The translations under genes and the position numbers were made by a program. Source: Candidatus Rokuibacteriota bacterium (lineage in GTDB: Bacteria > Methylomirabilota > Methylomirabilia > Rokubacteriales > CSP1-6). From it: a DNA stretch of 64,000 bases. The notes beneath the pieces are model-generated. The model was given only the letters and a program-made list of their open reading frames with translations, did not search any database and had not been told where the DNA came from. This document shows, in pieces, positions 58,254-64,000 of the stretch. How positions within the stretch are numbered: position 1 is the first letter of the stretch; each line of letters opens with the position of its first letter. The DNA is taken from positions 1 to 64,000 of the forward strand of contig JACPCW010000075.1 in the NCBI GenBank assembly GCA_016184365.1, written 5' to 3'.

Positions 58254-58508
58254 ATGGAAGAGAAAGTCATCGCGAGCTGGAAGTACAGGAAGGGCGCGCT
58301 CGACCAGAAGACCGCGTTCCTGTGTTACCTGACGGCGAACCTGGCGGTCGGGAACACCCACTGAGCGAAGCGCGACCTGGCGGGGGCCAGGGCAGCGGGC
58401 GCGACGGAGGACGAAGTCCGCGAGGCGATCAGCTTCGCGATCCGCGCGAATGCGGCGAAGACGCACGCCGACATCCTGAAGGTCTGGAACGATGGCGGCG
58501 GAAGTTGA
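58254..58508 (+). pseudogene. CMD/AhpD-like gene with in-frame TGA: candidate selenoprotein or nonsense pseudogene
   Basis: From ATG 58254 there are 36 sense codons, TGA at 58362-58364, then 47 more sense codons to TGA 58506. Both sides look like one CMD/AhpD-type helical protein: LDQKTAFLCYLTANLAVGNT before, and ARAAGATEDEVREAISFAI after. Counting back from the conserved AGAT, the TGA falls at the second cysteine of the AhpD CxxC motif; the first cysteine position is Asn and the usual histidine is Asp. Reading-through ends 14 bases inside the next gene, as expected for an operon. A selenocysteine-type hairpin follows the TGA. The alternative is a simple nonsense mutation. Confidence 0.55.
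58371..58397 (+). promoter_or_regulatory. Hairpin after the TGA, SECIS-like in position
   Basis: The stem CCTGGC/GCCAGG (58376-58381 and 58386-58391) with loop GGGG is extended by CGC/GCG. The loop begins 17 bases after the TGA, within the range for bacterial selenocysteine insertion elements. Hairpins are common in DNA this GC-rich. Confidence 0.35.
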
Positions 58509-58806
58509 GCTGACGGCCGCGTTCTCGACCGTCCCGGCGACCGAGGCCGAGGACATGAAGCGCGTGCTCGTCGAGACCGTGCAGCAGATCGCGCAGGACG
58601 ACGGCACGTTCAAGCGGGCGCGGCTCGTGTTCACCGAATCGGACGAGCGCTGCGGCCTGACGGCCGAGCTCGACGGCGTCAAGCGTGAAGGCGTGCCGCT
58701 CCAGATCGATCTCGAGACGCTCGAAGACGCGAAGACCTCCGCGGGCGCCCGCGCCCAGCTCAAGGAGGCGATCCGCCTCTACTTCCGCCGCGTCCAGGGG
58801 CGGTAG
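58492..58806 (+). CDS. Conserved hypothetical protein
   Basis: A 104-residue protein of mixed alpha/beta character: EVELTAAFSTVPATEAEDMK, then FKRARLVFTESDERCGLTAE and LKEAIRLYFRRVQGR. No signal peptide or membrane segment. No family recognised. It overlaps the end of the CMD-like frame by 17 bases, and its TAG overlaps the next GTG by one base, so it lies in an operon with the methyltransferase. Confidence 0.6.
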   Translation: MAAEVELTAAFSTVPATEAEDMKRVLVETVQQIAQDDGTFKRARLVFTESDERCGLTAELDGVKREGVPLQIDLETLEDAKTSAGARAQLKEAIRLYFRRVQGR

Positions 58807-59507
58807 TGGGCGCCGGCGACGGCGTGCTGCTCTACGTCTACCGCGGCGCCACGTTTCGCGTCCCGGACGACGTGCAGCCGCCGAAGGCCGGCTCCCGATT
58901 CTTCGTCTCGCACCTGACCGTCCGTCCCGGCGAGCGCGTGCTCGAGCTCGGCTGCGGTCTCGGCCTCGCCGCCGTCCTCATGGCGAGGGAGGGCGCGCGT
59001 GTCGTGGCCACCGACGTCGTGCCGTCGGCCGTGGCGGCGACCCGGGCGAACGCGATCCTGAACGGCGTCGACGTCGACGTCCGGCTCGGCGACTGCTACG
59101 CGCCGGTGGCCGGGGAGCGGTTCGATCTCGTCTGCACGAACCCGCCGCAGATGCCGACGCCCTCCGGCGCGGCGCGCGACGATGCCGCCGCGGCCGCCGA
59201 CAACGGCGGGCGCGACGGCTGGGCGCTGCTCGATCGCGTGATCGACGGCGCGCCGGCGCATCTCGTGCCCGGCGGTCGGCTGCTGTTCACGATCTTCGCG
59301 TTCCTCGGACGCAAGCGCGCGCTCGCGAAGCTCGAAGCGCGCGGCTTCACGCCCGCCGTCGTCGCGTCGGAGACGCAGAGCTTTCCGCGGATCGGCTACG
59401 AGCGCCTCGATCACCTCCGCCGCCTCGACGCCGAGGGCACGCTCCCGGCATCGGGGACGCCGCGCACGGTCGAGCGGCTCGTGGTCGAGGGACGGCTGAG
59501 CGCCTGA
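58806..59507 (+). CDS. Class I SAM-dependent methyltransferase (HemK/RlmG-like NPPY type)
   Basis: A 233-residue methyltransferase. The SAM-binding loop VLELGCGLGLAAVLMAREGA is near residue 45, and an acidic TDVV strand follows. The catalytic motif FDLVCTNPPQMP (NPPx) near residue 107 marks an amino- or glutamine-methyltransferase, as in PrmC/HemK and RlmG. The target is unknown. The start is GTG 58806, overlapping the upstream TAG by one base; its stop overlaps the YdjC start (TGATG). Confidence 0.83.
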   Translation: MGAGDGVLLYVYRGATFRVPDDVQPPKAGSRFFVSHLTVRPGERVLELGCGLGLAAVLMAREGARVVATDVVPSAVAATRANAILNGVDVDVRLGDCYAPVAGERFDLVCTNPPQMPTPSGAARDDAAAAADNGGRDGWALLDRVIDGAPAHLVPGGRLLFTIFAFLGRKRALAKLEARGFTPAVVASETQSFPRIGYERLDHLRRLDAEGTLPASGTPRTVERLVVEGRLSA

Positions 59508-60247
59508 TGCGCCGGCTGATCGTCAACGCGGACGACTTCGGCCTGACGCCGGGCGTGAGCCGCGGCATTCTCGCGGCGCACCGCCGCGGCATCGTGACGT
59601 CGACGACGATGCTCGTCACCGGGAGCGCCGACCGTGAGCTCGTCGGGGAGGCGCGCGACACCGGGCTCGGTCTTGGCCTGCACGTGAACTTCACGCTCGG
59701 CCAGCCGCTCACGCGCGGCCGCTCGCTCGCGGGCGGGGACGGCCGGTTCATCCGCGACGCGCGCCGGGCCGCCGCGCAGGTGACCGCGGCGGACGCCGAT
59801 CGCGAAGTGCAGGCGCAGGTCGACGCGTTTCTGACGCTGGTGAAGCGCGCGCCGACGCATCTGGACTCGCACCATCACGTCGGAACGTACGGCGCCGTCC
59901 GTCCCGCGTTCCTCGCGGCCGCGCGGCGCCTCGGCGTGCCCGTCCGCAGCGAGGACGCGCCGGCCCGCGCGCGCGCGCGCGGCGCCGGTCTCCGGACGAC
60001 GGATCACTTCTTCGGCGGCTCGGGCCCCGACCCGTACTGGTCGCCGGCGCGGACGCTCGCGCACCTGCGCACGGTGCCGCCGGGCGTGTCGGAGTTCATG
60101 ACGCATCCGGGGGTCTTCGACGCGGACCTCGCGTACAGCCGGTACGGCCGGCAGCGCGAGACGGAGCTGATCGCGCTCGGCGGCCCGGACGCGCGCGCGG
60201 CGGCCCACGCGCTCGGCATCACGCTCTGCGATTTTTCGGACCTTTGA
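59507..60247 (+). CDS. YdjC/ChbG-type carbohydrate deacetylase
   Basis: A 246-residue protein. The metal-binding start RLIVNADDFGLTPGVSRGI (NADDFG) and THLDSHHHVGTY near residue 118 supply Asp and His ligands. FMTHPGVFD near residue 200 gives a further histidine. Relatives remove acetyl groups from chitooligosaccharides (ChbG) or hopanoid sugars (HpnK), and either is possible. Translationally coupled to the methyltransferase. Confidence 0.88.
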   Translation: MRRLIVNADDFGLTPGVSRGILAAHRRGIVTSTTMLVTGSADRELVGEARDTGLGLGLHVNFTLGQPLTRGRSLAGGDGRFIRDARRAAAQVTAADADREVQAQVDAFLTLVKRAPTHLDSHHHVGTYGAVRPAFLAAARRLGVPVRSEDAPARARARGAGLRTTDHFFGGSGPDPYWSPARTLAHLRTVPPGVSEFMTHPGVFDADLAYSRYGRQRETELIALGGPDARAAAHALGITLCDFSDL

Positions 60248-60250
60248 AAT

Positions 60251-60418
60251 GGGGGCCCCGACATGGCCCCCATACCCCCCAACGCTCGGGGCGTCCCGGC
60301 AAAGCCGTGACGCCCCTCGATAACGGCGGCTGTCGCGGCAAAGCCGTGACGCCCCTCGATAACGGCGGCTGTCGCGGCAAAGCCGTGACGCCCCTCGATA
60401 ACGGCGGCCGTCCCGGCG
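60251..60418 (+). repeat. Two-hairpin dispersed repeat, copy 12, with the second hairpin amplified three times
   Basis: GGGGGCCCCGACATGGCCCC, ACGCTCGG and the stem GGCAAAGCC...CCTCGAT. The AAAGCCGTGACGCCCCTCGA unit then recurs at 60301, 60340 and 60379, an exact 39-base period. It lies just before the ROK gene. Confidence 0.85.
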
Positions 60419-60434
60419 CCGCGGCCTCGCGCCG

Positions 60435-61445
60435 ATGAGTGATGAGTCGCGCCTCGCCGTCGGTGTGGATGTCGGTGGCACGACGATCGCCGCCGGTGTC
60501 GTCGATGACGGCGGTCGCGTCCTCGCCGACCTGCAGCGCCCGACGCACGGCGGCGTCGGCGCCGAAACGACGATCGTCGAGCTCGTCGAGCGCGTGACCG
60601 CCGCCGCGGGACTCGACGTCGCACGCGTCGCCGGTATCGGCGTCGGCGTTCCCGCGCTCGTCGACGCCGGCCGGGGCGTCGTCGGTCCCGAAGCTCCCCA
60701 CGTGCCCGAGCTTGCCGGCCGACCGCTTGCCGAGATCGTCGCGACCCGCTTCGGCGTGCCGGCCTTCGTCGACAACGACGTCAACGCGCTCGCGCTCGCG
60801 GAATGGCAGTTCGGCGCCGGGCGAGGCACGCAATCGCTGGTCGTGCTCGCGGCCGGCACCGGGTTCGGCTCCGGCATCGTCCTCGATGGCGTGCTCGTCC
60901 GCGGCGCGCACGGCCTGGGCGCGGAGTTCGGCCACACGCCGGTGAAGTTCGACGGCCGCCCCTGCTGGTGCGGCGGCCGCGGCTGCCTGGCGGTGTACGC
61001 GAGCGGCCGCGGCGTCGCGGAAGCGGCGCGCGAGCGCGTCGCCGCCGACCGCGATTCGGCGCTGCTTCGTGACGCGGGCGGCGACGCGGCGCGCATCACG
61101 GCCGCGATGGTGTTTGCGGCGGCGGAGCGTGGAGAGCCCGTGGCCGCGGCCGTCGTCGACGAGGCGTGCCGCGCGCTCGGTGCGACGATCGCGGTCGTCG
61201 TGAACGGGCTGAATCCCGAGGTCGTCGTGATCACCGGCGGCGTCGCGGCGTCCTACGCCCGACTGGAGCGCCGGGTGCTGGCCGCCGCGGCCGACCATGC
61301 GCTGTCGCGCGCGATCGCGGCGACGCGGGTCGTGATCGTGCCCGGCGACAAGCGCGTCACCGTGCGCGGCGCGGCCGCGCTGGTCTTCTACGAGCTGGCG
61401 CGCGCCGGGACGGCCGGCGCGCCGCACGCGTGGCGTCCGTCCTGA
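60435..61445 (+). CDS. ROK-family sugar kinase (glucokinase-like)
   Basis: A 336-residue ROK protein. The phosphate-binding GVDVGGTTIAAGVV is near residue 9, FVDNDVNALALAEW near residue 111, and AAGTGFGSGIVLDG near residue 137. The zinc motif is GHTPVKFDGRPCWCGGRGC near residue 168 (HxxxxxxxxxCxCxxxxC). The absence of a DNA-binding N-terminal domain makes it a kinase rather than a repressor. It probably phosphorylates glucose or N-acetylated hexoses. The next gene starts inside its last codons. Confidence 0.9.
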   Translation: MSDESRLAVGVDVGGTTIAAGVVDDGGRVLADLQRPTHGGVGAETTIVELVERVTAAAGLDVARVAGIGVGVPALVDAGRGVVGPEAPHVPELAGRPLAEIVATRFGVPAFVDNDVNALALAEWQFGAGRGTQSLVVLAAGTGFGSGIVLDGVLVRGAHGLGAEFGHTPVKFDGRPCWCGGRGCLAVYASGRGVAEAARERVAADRDSALLRDAGGDAARITAAMVFAAAERGEPVAAAVVDEACRALGATIAVVVNGLNPEVVVITGGVAASYARLERRVLAAAADHALSRAIAATRVVIVPGDKRVTVRGAAALVFYELARAGTAGAPHAWRPS

Positions 61446-63055
61446 ACGACGACCGGCCGCATCCCGAGCCCGGGAGTGACGCGCCGCCGCCGCACCCGGC
61501 GATGCCGGCGGAGCCGATCGACCCCGCCGCCGATCCGACGCCGCCGGCTCCCGACGCGACAACCGATCCGCTCGCGGCCCCGCTCGTTCCGGACCGTCCG
61601 CCGCCGCCACCGTTGTCGCGCGCGGTCACGCTGCTCGCCGCGCTCGTCGTGCTCGTCGGCGTCTGGGTGCTCGCGACGCCCGGCTCGCTCGAGTCACGGC
61701 TCGCCGGTGTGCGAGATCCGGAGCGCGCGCTCGCGATCGTCGTCGGCCGCACGATGGACCTGCACGAAGCGATCGGCCGGACGCCGGCGTGGCGGCGGTG
61801 GATCTACGTGGCGCTCGGCTTCGAGGGCGCGGACGACGCCGGCCAGGCGCGGCAGTGGTACGACGAGCTCGCATCGGTGTCGCTCGATTCGCGCGTCGAC
61901 ATGCATCTCGCGATCCTCGAGGCGGAGACCGGCCGGCGCCACGCCGTCCGGCGGCGGGTCGCGGAATGGGCCAAGCGCGAGGAGCCGCTGCCGAGTCTCG
62001 CGAGCCTGCTCGCCGACGCGTATCTGGTCCCGGCGGCGGACGGCGGAACGCCGGCCGCGTTTCCCGGTGACGTCCTGCACGAGTGGCTGCTCGAGGACTG
62101 GTTCCGCGATCGACTGACCCTCGCGCTCGCCGCGCGGCTCGGCGAGCCGGCGGTCGCCGCGGCGGCGCGCGCCCGGCTCGAGGCGCGCGGCAACCGGCTG
62201 CTCGCCCGCCTCACGGTGCTCGTCGCGATCACGCTGCTCATCGGCGCGATCGGGATCGTGGCGACGATCGTCGTCGCGATCCGGATCCGGCGCCGGCGCG
62301 ACGCGGTGCGCGCCGGCACGGCCGCAATCCCGCCGCCGTGGTCCGGGTCGCGCGGCGCGGCCGTCCTGCTGCGGGGCGGTGCGCTCGGCACGCTGATCGG
62401 CGCGGCGCTGCTCCTCGTGCTGGTGTTCGCGCTGCCGTGGCTGTCGGTTCGCGGCTGGGAGGAAGCGGCGGAGAAACTCCTCGAATTCGGCACCGGCCTG
62501 CTGCTCGTTGTCCCGGCGCTGATGCTGGCGCGCCGCCATCTGTTCCGGCCGAGCGGCGTCACGGCCGTCGACGCGCTCGGGCTCCGCGTGGTTCCCGGCG
62601 GTGCGTCGCGCATCGTGCTCGTCGTCGTCGCGGTCGCCGGCGTCGTCAGCGTCGGCGACGTCGCGTTCGGGCTGATCACCGATGCGGCCGGCGCGACCGG
62701 CCACTGGACCGAGTGGTTCCAACCCGACCTCGTGTTCGGCGACGCGCGCGACGTCGCGATGGCGCTCGCGGGCGCCGTCGTGCTCGCTCCGGTGACGGAG
62801 GAGCTGCTGTTTCGCGGGCTGCTCTTCGCGTCGCTGCGGCGGCGGCTGGCGTGGCCGATCGCCGCGGTGATGAGCGCGGTCGCGTTTGCGGTCCTGCATG
62901 GCTACGGCCTGCAGGGCTTTGCCAGCGTGATGTGGAGCGGCCTCGTGTGGGCGTGGGCCTTCGAGCGCACGGGGAGCCTGTGGCCGGCGGTCATCGGCCA
63001 CGCGCTCGGGAACCTCTCGGCGTCGGCTCTGGTGCTGGTGGCTCTGCGGGGTTGA
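61430..63055 (+). CDS. CPBP-family intramembrane metalloprotease
   Basis: About 541 residues. A proline-rich cytoplasmic start is followed by one membrane segment and a 150-residue soluble helical region. The membrane domain begins near residue 255. The protease motifs are VTEELLFRGLLFASLRRR (EExxxR) near residue 450, FAVLHGYGLQG (FxxxH), and a late VIGHALGNLSA (HxxxN). The large N-terminal soluble part is unusual for the family. GTG 61430 is the first in-frame start ahead of the proline-rich segment and overlaps the ROK stop region. Confidence 0.83.
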   Translation: MASVLNDDRPHPEPGSDAPPPHPAMPAEPIDPAADPTPPAPDATTDPLAAPLVPDRPPPPPLSRAVTLLAALVVLVGVWVLATPGSLESRLAGVRDPERALAIVVGRTMDLHEAIGRTPAWRRWIYVALGFEGADDAGQARQWYDELASVSLDSRVDMHLAILEAETGRRHAVRRRVAEWAKREEPLPSLASLLADAYLVPAADGGTPAAFPGDVLHEWLLEDWFRDRLTLALAARLGEPAVAAAARARLEARGNRLLARLTVLVAITLLIGAIGIVATIVVAIRIRRRRDAVRAGTAAIPPPWSGSRGAAVLLRGGALGTLIGAALLLVLVFALPWLSVRGWEEAAEKLLEFGTGLLLVVPALMLARRHLFRPSGVTAVDALGLRVVPGGASRIVLVVVAVAGVVSVGDVAFGLITDAAGATGHWTEWFQPDLVFGDARDVAMALAGAVVLAPVTEELLFRGLLFASLRRRLAWPIAAVMSAVAFAVLHGYGLQGFASVMWSGLVWAWAFERTGSLWPAVIGHALGNLSASALVLVALRG

Positions 63056-63062
63056 TTGGAGC

Positions 63063-63133
63063 TGGGGGCCCCGACATGGCCCCCAGACCCCCAACGCTCG
63101 GACACGCCCCGGGGAACCCGGGGCGCGCCTCGA
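63063..63133 (+). repeat. Two-hairpin dispersed repeat, copy 13
   Basis: GGGGGCCCCGACATGGCCCC, CAACGCTCGG, the stem CGCCCCGGGGAACCCGGGGC and GCCTCGA. It sits between the convergent CPBP and thioredoxin genes and may act as their shared terminator. Confidence 0.85.
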
Positions 63134-63152
63134 CGGCCTGAAGCGGCTCCGG

Positions 63153-63653
63153 TCAGGATTTTCCCGCGCGCAGCGCCTCGTCGAGCAGCCGCGGCAGGCG
63201 CGTCACCGCCGACTCGCCCTCGATGCGCGCGGTCATCGCGCCCCGGCGGTCGATGACGATCGTCGTCGGCGTGCCCTTGAAATCGAAGAGGTTCGCCACC
63301 GCGAGCCGCGGGTCGAGCGCGACCGGGTAGGGCACGGGGTGCCGGCGCATGAACCGGCGCGTGTCGCGGGCGGTGTCCTGGACGTGCAGCGCGATGAAGT
63401 CGACGCCGCGCGCGCGGTACCGCTCGACCACGCGCGCGAAGCCTGCCGCCTCGCGCACGCAGGCCTTGCACCACGACGCCTGGAAGCGGATGACCATCGG
63501 GCGCTTGCCCATCCGCTCGCGCGAGTCGAACGTCGTCCGCGAGTCGAGGATCTTGACGCGGAAGCCGGGCGCGTCCTGATCGGCGGCGCGGACGGTCCCG
63601 ACCGGCGCCAGCACGAGCGCCGCGAGGACGAGGAGAGCAGCGACGGCGGGCAT
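63153..63653 (-). CDS. TlpA-like periplasmic thioredoxin
   Basis: A 166-residue protein. The signal peptide is VAALLVLAALVLAPVGTVRA. The thioredoxin active site is FQASWCKACVREA (CxxC) near residue 62, and the cis-proline loop FKGTPTTIVIDRRG is near residue 125. TlpA/ResA-type proteins reduce periplasmic disulfides, commonly for cytochrome c or copper-site assembly. Divergent from the FAD-linked oxidase gene by about 30 bases. Confidence 0.88.
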   Translation of the reverse strand: MPAVAALLVLAALVLAPVGTVRAADQDAPGFRVKILDSRTTFDSRERMGKRPMVIRFQASWCKACVREAAGFARVVERYRARGVDFIALHVQDTARDTRRFMRRHPVPYPVALDPRLAVANLFDFKGTPTTIVIDRRGAMTARIEGESAVTRLPRLLDEALRAGKS

Positions 63654-63672
63654 CGAGTCATCATAGCCCTGT

Positions 63673-63678
63673 TAGAAT
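63673..63678 (+). promoter_or_regulatory. -10 element TAGAAT placed for a leaderless transcript
   Basis: TAGAAT, six bases (GGCCGC), then GTG 63685. No clear -35 and no ribosome-binding site. Confidence 0.45.
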
Positions 63679-63684
63679 GGCCGC

Positions 63685-64000
63685 GTGTCGATGAGAGACC
63701 TCGAACGCGAGCTCCGGCACGTCATCGCCGGCGACGTGCGTTTCGACGCGATGTCGCGCCTCCTCTATTCCACCGACGCGTCGATGTACCAGGTCGAGCC
63801 CATCGGTGTCGTCGTCCCGCGCCATGCCGACGACGTGCAGGCGTCCATCGGCGTCGCGCAGAAGAACGGCGTCGCGCTGCTCCCGCGCGGCGGCGGCACG
63901 TCGCTCACCGGCCAGACGGTGAACCACGCGCTCGTCATGGACTTCTCGCGCTGGATGCACCGCATCCTCGAGGTCGACACCGAAGAGCTCTGGGTCCGCG
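63685..64000 (+). CDS. FAD-linked oxidase, glycolate/D-lactate type, N-terminal part (runs off the right edge)
   Basis: The first 105 residues of an FAD-binding PCMH-type oxidoreductase: YSTDASMYQVEPIGVVVPRH, then GVALLPRGGGTSLTGQTVN, the pyrophosphate-binding loop of GlcD/D-lactate dehydrogenases. The frame is open to the last base. The substrate is a 2-hydroxy acid by family analogy. GTG 63685 and ATG 63691 are alternative starts; the -10 spacing favours the GTG. Confidence 0.85.
   Translation, partial: MSMRDLERELRHVIAGDVRFDAMSRLLYSTDASMYQVEPIGVVVPRHADDVQASIGVAQKNGVALLPRGGGTSLTGQTVNHALVMDFSRWMHRILEVDTEELWVR

Noticed and set aside
58362-58364. TGA read as tryptophan (alternative genetic code)
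   Set aside because: TGA serves as a normal stop for most genes here, usually in overlapping TGATG, ATGA and GTGA junctions, so the code is standard.
2297-63133. Dispersed repeat as a set of ordinary rho-independent terminators
   Set aside because: Several copies lie between co-directional, translationally coupled genes or inside reading frames, and there is no T-tract. A few copies between convergent genes (63063-63133) may still stop transcription.

Overview
The window is very GC-rich bacterial chromosome with dense coding and strongly GC-biased third positions. Many adjacent genes overlap by 1-4 bases (ATGA, GTGA, TGATG), and GTG starts are common. The content is that of a free-living soil or sediment heterotroph: CaiB/BaiF CoA-transferase, acyl-CoA dehydrogenase, LLM-class flavin oxidoreductase, TauD-type dioxygenase, nitrilase-like protein, several ABC importers and copper-handling proteins. 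GC content, gene mix and a recurring GGGGCCCC-type repeat make an uncultured lineage such as Rokubacteria/Methylomirabilota a reasonable guess, but there is no rRNA or other marker to confirm it. I saw no tRNA, rRNA, CRISPR array, prophage or transposase.

Layout. 1-1.25 kb: 3' end of a type I restriction gene (hsdR) coupled to a small YgjP-like metallopeptidase. 1.3-8.9 kb: MoxR ATPase / DUF58 / transglutaminase triplet, then a beta-propeller protein, a metallo-beta-lactamase hydrolase and an amidase. 9.2-17.1 kb: patatin, a SthA-like flavoprotein, CoA-transferase, MmgE/PrpD protein, 2OG-Fe(II) oxygenase and a membrane sensor kinase. 17.2-18.4 kb: a secreted caspase-fold protein without its catalytic cysteine. 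18.4-22.5 kb: a sugar-type ABC importer (binding protein and two permeases, no ATPase) followed by an AHL-lactonase-like hydrolase and a lipoprotein. 22.6-23.7 kb: acyl-CoA dehydrogenase.

23.8-30.6 kb is a seven-gene minus-strand run: phosphomannomutase, a CopD/cytochrome c/redoxin fusion, a CusF-like copper protein, a YVTN propeller, CopC, a PAP2 phosphatase and PrmA. 30.6-35.8 kb holds hydrolases, a rearrangement scar (treZ 5' fragment fused to a glycogen-debranching 3' fragment, then a duplicated 5' end of an inositol-phosphatase gene), a GT9 glycosyltransferase and an ATP-dependent DNA ligase. 35.8-36.3 kb is non-coding and holds two copies of an inverted-repeat element. 36.3-43.6 kb includes an enolase-superfamily enzyme, several broken genes, a nitrilase-fold protein without its cysteine, an LLM oxidoreductase and a damaged UroD-family gene. 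43.6-47.5 kb is a minus-strand operon of TrpB2 plus a NitT/TauT-type ABC importer.

47.6-64 kb: a YihY membrane protein, a TauD dioxygenase, a VapBC-like toxin-antitoxin pair with a well-formed promoter, a PIG-L deacetylase, a Uma2 protein, a large Ski2/HelY-type helicase, gamma-glutamyltransferase, hydrolases, a CMD/AhpD-like gene interrupted by TGA at the catalytic-cysteine position, a methyltransferase, a YdjC-type deacetylase, a ROK kinase, a CPBP protease, a TlpA-like thioredoxin and the start of an FAD-linked oxidase.

The most distinctive features are a two-hairpin repeat family with 13 clear copies, which often sits exactly at gene junctions and is read in frame as N- or C-terminal tails, and a set of proteins whose catalytic residue has been lost or recoded.
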